NCBI RefSeq assembly: GCF_017355205.1
Contig: NZ_JADIJK010000032.1
Location: 1 to 56,012 of the forward strand
DNA length: 56,012 nucleotides
Origin: Bacillus sp. SD088
GTDB taxonomy: Bacteria > Bacillota > Bacilli > Bacillales > Bacillaceae_C
Direction: 5' to 3'
The notes under the pieces were generated by a model that was not told the DNA's origin, made no database searches, and worked only from the letters and a program-made list of their open reading frames with translations. Positions within the stretch are counted from its first letter, which is position 1. Every line of letters starts with the position of its first letter. This document shows positions 43,455 to 52,267 of this stretch, piece after piece. The position numbers and the translations under genes are program-made.

Positions 43455-44591
43455 TCACTGTCTATGATAAAAATATGTACGACATATTTGTTCCGCAAGC
43501 TTTTCTAATAAACTTTCCGCATTTTCCATTGCTTCTTCAAGCTTCATGGGACCATTGACCATGCTATAAAGGCCAATTACACCGTATGGATAAAGGTTTT
43601 CAATTTTCTCCCCGACTGAACCTGCGACAATGATCGTAGGAATTTGCTGTTCTTGCGCCATTTCTGCTACTCCCATTGGGGTCTTTCCAAAGGCTGTTTG
43701 AAAATCCACTTGACCTTCCCCACTAATCACAAGATCAGCACCAACAAGTTTTTCCGCTAGATTGGTAAAATCTAGCACAATATCAATCCCTCTTCTCATT
43801 TTTGCCGGAAAAAATGCCTGGAAAGCACCGCCAATTCCACCAGCTGCCCCAGCACCTGGACGATCATGAACACGAATACTTGTCGTTTGCTCAATTAGGT
43901 CCGCCCAATGTGAAAGGCTGCAATCAAGGGTCTCCACCATTTCTGGTGTGGCCCCCTTTTGTGGTCCAAATACATGACTAGCCCCATTTTCACCAATAAA
44001 TGGATTATCAACATCAGAGGCAATTATAAACTGACTTTCTTTGATTCTTTTATCTAACTCAGCGGTTTTAACTCTAGTAATTTTACAAAGTTCTCCTCCA
44101 CCGAAACCAATCTCATTTCCATTTTCATCTAATAGCTGTAATCCAAGCGCTTGCAGCATTCCTGCACCGCCGTCATTGGTTGCAGACCCTCCAAGAGCTA
44201 AAACAAAACGGCGATAGCCCATATCCAATGCCTTTTTAATTAACTCTCCTGTCCCATATGTAGTCGCTTTCAAAGGGTTTCGCTTAGAAGTTTCTATCGT
44301 ATGTAAACCAGAGGCACTAGCCATTTCAATCACACATGTTTGCTGGTCTCCAAGTACTCCGAACTTTGCCTCTACTGGCTCGCCCAGTGGCCCTGTAACC
44401 GTCACATTGACTTCTTGACCATTGGTTGCCGCCACAAGATTCTCCATCGTGCCTTCTCCACCATCCGCAACTGGAACCAATACCGTTTCAGCATTAGAAA
44501 AAGCCTTCTTAACCCCTCTCTCAATGGCGATGGCTGCTTCTTTCGCACTTACACTTCCTTTAAAAGAATCTGGCGCAATGACAATTTTCAT
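43455..44591 (-). CDS. glxK: Glycerate 2-kinase
   Basis: The enzyme phosphorylates D-glycerate with ATP to 2-phosphoglycerate. The 378 residues carry the GlxK/GarK family motifs: APDSFKGSVSAKEAA at the start, PVADGGEGTM, ALGGSATNDGGAGMLQALG and GEGQVDFQTAFGKTP. Length is standard. It lies 14 bases upstream of larC in the same direction, suggesting joint expression for hydroxy-acid use. Nothing unusual is seen. Confidence 0.93.
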   Translation of the reverse strand: MKIVIAPDSFKGSVSAKEAAIAIERGVKKAFSNAETVLVPVADGGEGTMENLVAATNGQEVNVTVTGPLGEPVEAKFGVLGDQQTCVIEMASASGLHTIETSKRNPLKATTYGTGELIKKALDMGYRRFVLALGGSATNDGGAGMLQALGLQLLDENGNEIGFGGGELCKITRVKTAELDKRIKESQFIIASDVDNPFIGENGASHVFGPQKGATPEMVETLDCSLSHWADLIEQTTSIRVHDRPGAGAAGGIGGAFQAFFPAKMRRGIDIVLDFTNLAEKLVGADLVISGEGQVDFQTAFGKTPMGVAEMAQEQQIPTIIVAGSVGEKIENLYPYGVIGLYSMVNGPMKLEEAMENAESLLEKLAEQICRTYFYHRQ

Positions 44592-44828
44592 ACAACTCTC
44601 CTCCCACCCCTAATCTCTACTTTCTTCTATTATAATCTAGTATTTCATGCAAAAGAAGGCATATTTTAAGTTTGGTACTGCGAGCACTTTTTTCAACTTA
44701 GGTGTGACCCTTATCACAGCATGATTAAGCTCATTATTATAAGGTGCTTATATAACCTTTAACTCTATGACAATTTGTCATTCTAGAAAAGAAATAGGAA
44801 ACATTAAAAACAGAGGTGGAAGATAGAT

Positions 44829-45708
44829 ATGGAGCAGGCTTGTGCAAACTTTGTTGGACCTGTTGGTATAATGTGGAAAACCGTTTCAGAGGATTGTAAT
44901 CTCGCATGTGATGGTTCACAACCCACAATGAAAAAGATTACATTAGAAAATACATATGAATGGGAAATCCATTCTGAATTTATGAATCTTCCTTATGATA
45001 TAAAAGTTGCTATCCCTTCCCCCATCCCCACAAGCAGGCTATCCGATTATCTATGTGCTAGATGGAAATGCTTATTTCTCATTTGCGCGAGATGTGATCC
45101 GCTTACAACCGAAAAGAGCCGCCAAAACCTTTATTGACTCAGCTATTGTCGTCGGCATCGGCCATCCCGGTGATGATGAAGCAGTCTCAAAACGGCGTTT
45201 CTATGAGTTCACAGCTCCTGCAGATACATATATTTACCCTGAACGTTTGAAGCGTTTTGGCAAAAAAGAGCATGGTGGAGCAGAAAGATTGATGAAATTT
45301 ATTCAGTTTGAGTTAAAACCTGAAAATGAAAAACATTGTTCTGTTGATCAGCAGAAACAGGCTTTGTTCGGCCATTCCCTTAGCGGTTTGTTTACATTAT
45401 GGGCCCTATTCACACAGCCTAAAGCCTTTCAAACCTATCTCGCCATTAGTCCCTCTATCTGGTGGAATGATCATGAGCTTTACCATTATGCAGACGAGTT
45501 TTTGCAGAAAACAAATAAACAGAGTGATGTTAAACTTTTCATTGCTGTTGGAGAACATGAAGCATTTATGGTCAACGATGCCAAGCAATTGTTTAGTCAA
45601 TTAGAAGGGGATTTTAATTGCAGCCTCTACATCGCCCCCGAAGAAAATCATGCCTCTGTCGTTCCAACCACAATCAGCCGTGCCTTCCGGTTTGCACTTA
45701 CTCGCTAA
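44829..45708 (+). pseudogene. Esterase D/BesA-like alpha/beta hydrolase, frameshifted
   Basis: The first frame (ATG 44829 behind GAGGTGG) gives EWEIHSEFMNLPYDIKVAIP. The second frame from about 45020 gives AGYPIIYVLDGNAYF, the nucleophile motif LFGHSLSGLF and AISPSIWWND. Dropping one C in the CCTTCCCCCATCCCC tract (45013-45029) joins them. Relatives are siderophore or general carboxylesterases (BesA/IroE group). It is either a natural inactivation, a phase-variable C tract or a sequencing error. Confidence 0.75.
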
Positions 45709-45736
45709 TGCAGGAACTGGCCGATATTTGTCCTAC

Positions 45737-45767
45737 AAAATCCAAAAGATTGGGTCTTTTGGATTTT
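45737..45767 (+). terminator. Terminator after the esterase gene
   Basis: AAATCCAAAAGA and TCTTTTGGATTT form a stem with a short loop followed by T-rich sequence, about 30 bases after the stop codon. Confidence 0.8.
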
Positions 45768-45816
45768 TATAGGATGATGATCGCCCGATTCTTTAAAACT
45801 TCCAAACTATGCTAAT

Positions 45817-46188
45817 TTATGATTCCCATTCCAGTAATTCAATTCTGTTTCCAAATGGGTCATATAGGTAAATTCTATTCGCTCCAGGAAGATTATCATC
45901 AACAATATATTCAACCTCACGGCGCAATAAGTATTGCTTTAGTGCTTCCAAATTTTCCACTTCAATCGCAGGATGCGCTTTTTTTGCTGGAACAAATGGG
46001 TCCTCTGTGCCGATATGGAGTTGGATCTCACCAATCGAAAACCAAGCTCCCCCACGTTTTCGAAGTGTCTCGGGCTTTTCGATTTCCTTAAAGCCTAGAA
46101 TATCAGAATAAAATTGTCTGGCTAACTCTTCCGATTCCTTTGGTGCAGCCAATTGAACATGGTCAATTTTCTTAAAGGTAAATGACAT
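45817..46188 (-). CDS. VOC/glyoxalase-superfamily protein
   Basis: The 123-residue single VOC domain has IDHVQLAAPKESEELARQFY at the start, FSIGEIQLHIG in the middle and RIYLYDPFGNRIELLE at the end, the usual paired beta-alpha-beta-beta-beta motifs with metal ligands His and Glu. It may be a glyoxalase- or dioxygenase-like enzyme or a binding protein. GGAGG precedes the ATG. The substrate is not evident. Confidence 0.82.
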   Translation of the reverse strand: MSFTFKKIDHVQLAAPKESEELARQFYSDILGFKEIEKPETLRKRGGAWFSIGEIQLHIGTEDPFVPAKKAHPAIEVENLEALKQYLLRREVEYIVDDNLPGANRIYLYDPFGNRIELLEWES

Positions 46189-46334
46189 AACGCTTCCTCC
46201 TCTTATTCTTTTATCCTAAGTATACAGACTTTTTGTTATAAATTATAGGCACCGTAACGAGGAGTACGCTTCCTTAAAAGAAATCCCCGTGCTACACTCA
46301 ATGTATACACTCTAAATATAAGGGGAGATCCGTG

Positions 46335-46499
46335 ATGCTCTTATTAACGATCATTATCATCATCGGGCTATTGACAATTATAAATATTCTAAAACTACAA
46401 TATAATCAAAACAAAACAATCATTGATCAAAATGAAGTTTTGATAGAAATCTTAGACAAATTAAGTGGGGAGGAAGAAGCTAGGGAAACGGATGAATAA
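46335..46499 (+). CDS. Small membrane protein (54 residues)
   Basis: An ATG at 46335 follows AAGGGGAG by seven bases, and the frame ends at TAA 46499. A very hydrophobic N-terminal helix (MLLLTIIIIIGLLTIINIL) is followed by a charged helical tail ending GEEEARETDE. It is likely a single-pass membrane protein with the tail in the cytosol. No family is recognised. The stop codon coincides with the ATAAA boundary of an inserted element. Confidence 0.7.
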   Translation: MLLLTIIIIIGLLTIINILKLQYNQNKTIIDQNEVLIEILDKLSGEEEARETDE

Positions 46500-46636
46500 A
46501 GTGAAACTTCAATCAGTGGGGGTTTTCTTTCATCCCTCACTGATTGTTAGTTGAACCAATCGGGCTTTTATGGGCAGTGTAGCCCCGCCTATGGCCTTGA
46601 GGTGGGGGGTATTACTGCCCGTTAATGCTGGATAAA
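46496..46636 (+). repeat. ATAAA-bounded element, short copy
   Basis: ATAAAGTGAAACTTCAATCAG begins the element, and GTTAATGCTGGATAAA ends it. It keeps both subterminal hairpins and the AACCAATCGGGCTTTTA block but lacks the shared cassette. Its left ATAAA overlaps the stop codon of the 54-residue gene. Confidence 0.78.
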
Positions 46637-46655
46637 TAAAGTTGAGAAAAGCTCA

Positions 46656-46940
46656 TTATAAAGTTTCCCTATCAAACTTTCGCAATAATTTATAAACACC
46701 TATGATGAAAAAATAGATAATAAATACATCTAGAAGCCACGCAAATGGATGGAACTCTGTCGTAGAGAAATACATGGGAGAAAAGAGCAGGAAATGATTT
46801 GCGATTTCATTAGGTCCGTGGTACGTGATCCAAGTAAACGGAAAACCATAGGATTTTCCATAGGTAGGAAAAAATAGAACAATGCCAACTGAAATGATCA
46901 TACTAAGGATAAAAAATTTTTTGTGCCTCATCGTTCTCAT
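46656..46940 (-). CDS. Small membrane protein, unknown
   Basis: The 94 residues have two hydrophobic helices (about 8-26 and 66-84) and a loop with aromatic residues between them (FPFTWITYHGPNEIANHF). It is probably a two-pass membrane protein. There is only a modest ribosome binding site. The family is not recognised. Confidence 0.55.
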   Translation of the reverse strand: MRTMRHKKFFILSMIISVGIVLFFPTYGKSYGFPFTWITYHGPNEIANHFLLFSPMYFSTTEFHPFAWLLDVFIIYFFIIGVYKLLRKFDRETL

Positions 46941-46996
46941 CTTCCTTCATTTTATTGTGGACATATTGTCATTTCCTTTGCTCAATTAAAGCCTAT

Positions 46997-47170
46997 TCAC
47001 GACTGCTTTAGAATTTCCCGTTTAAAATAGAAAATAGTTCCATTCACTCCCGATAATTCCCAGCCTTCTTTTCCTAAAGCATTTAGCTTTTCGGTCATGA
47101 CCGCTTCAAAGTCGGTAAATGCTTTTAGCTGAATCTGAATCACTTCCACTTTGTATTCAAACTGCTTCAC
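46997..47170 (-). CDS. DUF4177-like small protein
   Basis: It contains QFEYKVEVIQI, LNALGKEGWELSGVNG and a terminal FYFKRE, the pattern of DUF4177 proteins. The start is uncertain: GTG 47170, behind AGAAGGG at seven bases, gives 57 residues and fits the family length. ATG 47209 or GTG 47218 would add a Lys/Ser-rich leader without a good ribosome binding site. Function unknown. Confidence 0.65.
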   Translation of the reverse strand: MKQFEYKVEVIQIQLKAFTDFEAVMTEKLNALGKEGWELSGVNGTIFYFKREILKQS

Positions 47171-47274
47171 TGTCAATCCCTTCTTTCCGTATGATACAGA
47201 TTCCTCCATCCTAATCACTTAATATTCAGTATATTATTGACAAAAAATGAATAAAAGCTAATCCACAGACGAGC

Positions 47275-47368
47275 AAGTATACATACGCTCCTGCGGGAAG
47301 GGACTCGGCAAGCCCCTGTTTGAGGAGGCTTGCCACTCGCCCGCGAAAAGCAAAGTATATTTTCTGAG
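47275..47368. repeat. CTCCTGCGGGA...CCCGCGAAAAGC repeat
   Basis: About 90 bp with GCTCCTGCGGGAAGGGACTC, TTTGAGGAGGCTTGCC and GCCCGCGAAAAGCAAAG. It is related to 24060-24190 and similar to a repeat common in Bacillaceae intergenic DNA. No gene lies here. Confidence 0.6.
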
Positions 47369-47441
47369 CGAGGGGATATGCACCCTAGTAGTTCTCTTTT
47401 TCTTTGATGAAAATACTATTAACCATTACTTCAAGACAGCA

Positions 47442-48101
47442 TCACTTATATATTCCGTAGGTCTTATGGACATCTTGTATAAAAATAATGCCATTGCCTG
47501 GTTCATCTATTTTTAGTTTTTCTCTTACTGAGGAGACAATCGGTTCAGTATTTTCCGTTTCTGACAAAATAATCACAAGCTCTTTCTCTGGTTCAATGTC
47601 CATGGAAAATAATTTACTGGTTTCATGAATTCCCGAGCCTCTTGCATTGATGATCGTGCCGCCCTTAGATCCAGCTGCGGTTGCGGCATCAATTACAAAC
47701 TCCGCATTGCCTTTTTCTACAATTACCGTAATCGCATGGTACATGACAGGATCCGCACCTCTTTCTTCTTTAATATAATCACTTTTACAGCTACTAGCGC
47801 CAATGACTTGGCAAACAGGAGTGGTAAAGGCTATGCCGTGATTAGGCTTTTGAAACTTGAATTTTTGATCAAGTTGTTCTAGAGCTTGCCTAATGGTTTC
47901 TTTATAGCCAATCATAAAAACAATCTCTTTTCTGACATCCGATAAAGCCAAAAATTCCAAAAGACGGCTTTTGATTGTGCCTTTTCCTAACAACACAGTT
48001 CCCCCAGAAATACCACATTTCTTTGCCGCCTGCACGACTTTACTTCCCAATCCAAGATTGACAATCACACAAACTCGTTCTACATTACCCGACATCGACA
48101 T
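47442..48101 (-). CDS. Tandem PII-like (P-II family) protein
   Basis: The 219 residues consist of two PII-fold halves. The first is about 5-105 (VCVIVNLGLGSKVVQAAKKCGISGGTV). The second is about 118-217 (ITVIVEKGNAEFVIDAATAAGSKGGT, then IINARGSG, with the PII motif GTIxxARG). PII-like proteins bind nucleotides and regulate partner transporters. It overlaps the DUF1538 membrane gene by 17 bases, so it most likely controls that protein. The ligand is unknown. Confidence 0.78.
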   Translation of the reverse strand: MSMSGNVERVCVIVNLGLGSKVVQAAKKCGISGGTVLLGKGTIKSRLLEFLALSDVRKEIVFMIGYKETIRQALEQLDQKFKFQKPNHGIAFTTPVCQVIGASSCKSDYIKEERGADPVMYHAITVIVEKGNAEFVIDAATAAGSKGGTIINARGSGIHETSKLFSMDIEPEKELVIILSETENTEPIVSSVREKLKIDEPGNGIIFIQDVHKTYGIYK

Positions 48102-49584
48102 TTCCCTCTAATCCTCCTTTTTTAGATTTTAATTTAAAAACAAGACCTAAAATTTGTAAAGCGATTAAAGGTGTCATCGCCACCATCGCAATCATGCCAA
48201 AGCCATCTATTAAGACATTTGCTCCCTCAACAGCCTCAGCAGCTCCTTGCACAAATGCTAAGATAAAAGTCGCGGTCATCGGTCCTGAAGCCACCCCACC
48301 TGAATCAAAGGCAATCCCGACAAACAGTTTTGGAACAATAAAAGTCATCCCGATGGCAATGATATAGCCGGGCAACAGGTAATGCCATAATTGAAGATCC
48401 TGTATAAGTACCCTTAAGATCGATAAAAAAACAGCCATGCCCACACCTAGCGATAGTGTAACCAATACCACACTTTTCTTTACATACCCACTTGTCACAT
48501 CCTCTATTTGGTGGGTGAGAACATGAACGGCCGGTTCAGCTAAGATCGTCACTAGTCCTAAAACAAACGCTACAATCATAACATATGCTTTATTATCTAA
48601 GGAAGCTATACTATGTCCGATTGCACTGCCCACTTCCATAAATCCCGCATTCACACCGACTAAGAATAATACGAGACCTATAAAGGTGAATAATAATCCC
48701 ATCATAATTTTCCTAACCGCTCTCCTAGACATTTTAAAAGAAACGATCTGAAAAATAAGGAAAAGTACTATGATCGGCAGCAGGGCCACAACAATTTCTT
48801 GCGATATAATCGGGAGTTCATGTATAAAAGGGCCGATAATGGTCTTTGAGGCGTTTTCTACCTCATCAAGACTCCCCGTCATTTTATCTGTTTTCGAAAT
48901 GATATTCATGATCATAACGAAGATAATGGCTCCTGTAGAAGCAACGGCCACTAAACCAAAGCTGTCTTTCTCAGAGGCTTTACTGTCCTTTTTCAACAAT
49001 GAAACCCCTAAAGCAAGGGCAAGTATAAATGGAACAGTCAGTGCCCCCGTCGTTGCCCCTGAAGCATCAAAAGAAATAGCTAAAAACTCTGGGGATGTAA
49101 ACAAAGCAAGAACAAAGATGATTCCATATAAAACAAGCAATAGTTTATAAAGTGGAATATTAAAAACAATTCTAAAAAGTCCTGTTGCAATCAGTAAACC
49201 AATTCCCAGCGAAACGACTACAACCAGACTAGTTTTCGATATCAGACCAGATGTCACGGAATCCACTTGTCCCGCCAGAATATGAAGATCAGGTTCTGCA
49301 ATGGAGATAAAGAAGCCAAGCAAAAGACCCGCTATTAATACAATCCAAATTTTATTTGACTTTGCAATTGATGCCCCCATCTTCTGCCCAATTGGCGTAA
49401 TTCCAGTATCGACGCCAATTAAGAAGATCGATAACCCTATGATAATCAAAACAGCTCCAATAATAAAGCGGATAATAGCGGAAAAGTCTAGAGGGGTTAG
49501 AGTAAAATGTAAGATCAAAACAATGACCGTAATGGGGAGTACAGCATACAATACTTCCTTTATTTTAGAAACAAGTGCATCCAA
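48085..49584 (-). CDS. DUF1538 membrane protein
   Basis: A 499-residue polytopic protein with two homologous DUF1538 halves. Each has a conserved ...GVDTGITPIGQKMG / GVNAGFMEVGSAIG block, an AEPDLHILAGQVDSVTSG / AEPAVHVLTHQIEDVTSG block and an AISFDASGATTG / GIAFDSGGVASGP block. It has about twelve helices. The repeated acidic and His residues within membranes suggest cation transport; DUF1538 proteins have been reported as cation/proton antiporters, which I cannot verify here. The start is TTG 49584. It is coupled to a tandem PII-like regulator. Confidence 0.8.
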   Translation of the reverse strand: MDALVSKIKEVLYAVLPITVIVLILHFTLTPLDFSAIIRFIIGAVLIIIGLSIFLIGVDTGITPIGQKMGASIAKSNKIWIVLIAGLLLGFFISIAEPDLHILAGQVDSVTSGLISKTSLVVVVSLGIGLLIATGLFRIVFNIPLYKLLLVLYGIIFVLALFTSPEFLAISFDASGATTGALTVPFILALALGVSLLKKDSKASEKDSFGLVAVASTGAIIFVMIMNIISKTDKMTGSLDEVENASKTIIGPFIHELPIISQEIVVALLPIIVLFLIFQIVSFKMSRRAVRKIMMGLLFTFIGLVLFLVGVNAGFMEVGSAIGHSIASLDNKAYVMIVAFVLGLVTILAEPAVHVLTHQIEDVTSGYVKKSVVLVTLSLGVGMAVFLSILRVLIQDLQLWHYLLPGYIIAIGMTFIVPKLFVGIAFDSGGVASGPMTATFILAFVQGAAEAVEGANVLIDGFGMIAMVAMTPLIALQILGLVFKLKSKKGGLEGNVDVG

Positions 49585-49901
49585 ATATACATCATCCCTT
49601 TCAAATTTTTAATAAGTGAAACCCCATTCAAGGTAAGGTATCCATCCGCAAATTAATGCACCCTAAACGGGAAAACCTTTCCATTATGGATGTAAAGATG
49701 TTAAAAAGTCTGCGCCACAAGGACAATGGTATCCTTATGTGCCAGACTACCTAAAAAGTATTAACCTATTCTATTATCCCATAAAACTGTATAGCTTGAA
49801 AAGCAGAAACCTATACTTTTGTTTAGTGATTCTATTTCACATAAAATGGTAATATAATAGACAACTGAAAAAACAGTTTGGATGCCCTCGCACCCAAACT
49901 G
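49585..49901. other. Leader region with hairpin upstream of DUF1538
   Basis: No gene is seen. On the minus strand AGTCTG...CAGACT with inner GCACATAAGGA/TCCTTGTGGC arms forms a long hairpin (about 49708-49750) followed by TTTTTAA, about 130 bases before the DUF1538 start. It may be a leader terminator or attenuator. Confidence 0.45.
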
Positions 49902-49903
49902 TT
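49872..49903 (-). terminator. Terminator of the Lnr-like ABC operon
   Basis: AACAGTTTGG and CCAAACTGTT arms are followed by TTTTTTC on the minus strand. It overlaps the stop codon of the last permease gene. Confidence 0.82.
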
Positions 49904-51008
49904 AAATCCTTCTTCTCTCCATCACATTAATCCCAATCCCCATCATGATTACAGCCATTAACACTAGAATACTGACTGGCCGTAATACTTCCATAAATCC
50001 ATAGCCATATAGGGTGACACCTTTTAAGGCTTCCATGCCATAAAGCAGTGGAGATATTTTTCCGAGTATGAGGATCACAGGAGTGGACACAATTTCGATG
50101 GGCCAATATGCTCCACCAAGCATCGCCAAGCTGACAGCAAGGAGTGACATAAGTCCATGAAATTGATCCAATCTTTTCGACAAAGCTGCGACCAACATAC
50201 ACATCGCCACGATCGTTAGAACATATGGAATCAAGATCAACAATGTTTTGCCAAAACCGCCATGAAAGTCGACTCCAGCGCCATACCGAAAAGCGCTAAA
50301 GATCAACACAACTTGAAGATAGCCCATCACAAAGCTATAAAGCAGATTACCGCCATACATTTCCCACTTTTTCACAGATGATAGCGTCATTCTCTCCCAA
50401 ATTCTTGCCTGTTTTTCTTCTAATATATGAATCACATTAAAGGCGATTGTATAGATCACGAAGAATAAGGAAAAACCAAATAAACTTTGTAATTGATTAT
50501 CCATTATTTTACTTTCAGCATTGCGAAAGTTTTCTTTTTCAATATGAAAAATAGGCTGTTCCAATGCCTTTTCCCATATTGAGTCAACTTTATCCCGTTT
50601 ATCCTTTGATGAGTACGTAGCCATAACTGATTCCTTTTGCAGTTTATTTGTATACACTTCTTGGATATAACGTTGCAATAGCATTCCATTCTCTGCAAAG
50701 GCCCCCGTCATCAAGGTAAAATCCTGCTCTTGTAAATGTAAGCCTGCCTCTGTTTCTCCATTGCGGATCGCCGCTTTTACACTCTTTTCATTTGTTGGTT
50801 CGAATATAAATAATTCTGATTGATTTAATGAATCGATTAACATAGATAGCTCTTTTTCAGGGAGTTCAGAATATACAGGAACCGTAACTTTATGATAGCT
50901 AGACTTACCAATGAAGAAAGAGAAAAGGACACATACCATGGTCATCAGGATAAACACCCATGGTTTTCTTATAAAAAGACGAAGTCTAGTTTGAATAATT
51001 CCGATCAT
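49902..51008 (-). CDS. lnrN: ABC-2 permease, LnrN/YfiN-like
   Basis: The 368 residues have one N-terminal helix (about 15-35), a large extracellular domain (about 36-170) and five C-terminal helices, the layout of ABC-2 exporters of the YhgE/YfiN type. The ATG at 51008 follows GGGGAG and overlaps the previous stop codon (ATGA). It is the last gene of the ABC unit. LnrLMN of B. subtilis exports linearmycin-type polyenes; that assignment is by synteny and architecture. Confidence 0.75.
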   Translation of the reverse strand: MIGIIQTRLRLFIRKPWVFILMTMVCVLFSFFIGKSSYHKVTVPVYSELPEKELSMLIDSLNQSELFIFEPTNEKSVKAAIRNGETEAGLHLQEQDFTLMTGAFAENGMLLQRYIQEVYTNKLQKESVMATYSSKDKRDKVDSIWEKALEQPIFHIEKENFRNAESKIMDNQLQSLFGFSLFFVIYTIAFNVIHILEEKQARIWERMTLSSVKKWEMYGGNLLYSFVMGYLQVVLIFSAFRYGAGVDFHGGFGKTLLILIPYVLTIVAMCMLVAALSKRLDQFHGLMSLLAVSLAMLGGAYWPIEIVSTPVILILGKISPLLYGMEALKGVTLYGYGFMEVLRPVSILVLMAVIMMGIGINVMERRRI

Positions 51009-52267
51009 AGTACTCTCCCCTTTCGTGGAAACAACAGCCACGCACTAAAGATAAGAAGGAAGGTAATAACAATTAGAACGATAAGGGATGGAAAGATCTC
51101 ATCCATCGCTACACCTTGCATCGCTCCCTTGTATGCTTCCATCGCCGCTCCATTAGGAGTGAGTTGACCGACTTGTGCCATTGTTTTAGACATATTGCTT
51201 ACAGGTGTAAAACTACCACCGAGAAAGGATAAAACAGCGACAAAGGCTGTCATAAACAATTTCGATGCTGTTTCTGAATTTAGCCGATAATTAACCGCCA
51301 TTAGTAAAACAGATATCCCCCCGATGGTGCAAGCATACGCAAACGTAATCAGTAAAAATGCTCCGATATTAGTCCAATAAACACCATAAAACAGGGCCGC
51401 TCCCCCATATAAAATAGCCATTTGCATGCCAGCCACGATTACTGTAGATAGAAAGACACTCAAAAGATAGACCCCATTTGATACATTTGCAATTAGCATT
51501 CGATCCCATACATTCCATTTCTTTTCCAAAAAACTCCGCGAACTTATACTAGAGGCAATAAATAGGACGAACATCACACCCATCCCGATTGTATAATACC
51601 CAAAGGCATCAATCGGCTTTGTCTCATCAAGCGCTTCATTTTTTCCAAATGGCGCAATGGCCAAATCGCTTTCTTCCACAGGAAATCCTTCTTTTCCCAA
51701 CGAAGCCCGTACTGAATAATGCTCTTGAAAGCTTCCGAGTATATCCTCCACTATAGCAGCCAATTCCTCTTTCCCCTCATTTAAATAAATTGTGAGAGCA
51801 GGTGGCTCTTGATCCCCGATAAAAAGCGATGCTAGCATATCTTCACTAAAACCTGCCGGCACTTCAATAATCGCTGCATACTTTCCCTTCTTTTTCTCCT
51901 TATCTAGCTCAGCAGGGGACAGTTCCGTTAATGTGAGGATCGAATCTAATTCCCCAAATACCTCTTTTAACCTCGAGATTGGTAAAACACCTTCAGCTTC
52001 GGCCTCGATTTGTTTTTGCGCTTCTTCTGGGATAGAAGAATGCGCTAATTCTTCTTTAAATTGAGCGAACTCTTCCTTTTCCTTCGTGTGGGAAACCAGT
52101 GCGACGCTTCCGTTTAAGGCTTCCGTATCCCCATCGAGAATAGAGCCGAGAGAAAAGCCAAGGATCGTAATTAAAATTAGCGGCATCAACAATAACACTA
52201 ATAAATCCGGTGGATTCCGTAAAAATAGTAACAATTCTTTTTTTATAAAAGACAGGAGAATACTCAA
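51005..52267 (-). CDS. lnrM: ABC-2 permease, LnrM/YfiM-like
   Basis: The 420 residues have an N-terminal helix (about 22-42), an acidic extracellular domain (about 45-225) and five to six C-terminal helices with the segment LMAVNYRLNSETASKLFMTA. The TTG start overlaps the ATPase stop codon. It forms the exporter with the ATPase and the second permease. Size and order match LnrM. Confidence 0.75.
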   Translation of the reverse strand: MSILLSFIKKELLLFLRNPPDLLVLLLMPLILITILGFSLGSILDGDTEALNGSVALVSHTKEKEEFAQFKEELAHSSIPEEAQKQIEAEAEGVLPISRLKEVFGELDSILTLTELSPAELDKEKKKGKYAAIIEVPAGFSEDMLASLFIGDQEPPALTIYLNEGKEELAAIVEDILGSFQEHYSVRASLGKEGFPVEESDLAIAPFGKNEALDETKPIDAFGYYTIGMGVMFVLFIASSISSRSFLEKKWNVWDRMLIANVSNGVYLLSVFLSTVIVAGMQMAILYGGAALFYGVYWTNIGAFLLITFAYACTIGGISVLLMAVNYRLNSETASKLFMTAFVAVLSFLGGSFTPVSNMSKTMAQVGQLTPNGAAMEAYKGAMQGVAMDEIFPSLIVLIVITFLLIFSAWLLFPRKGRVL

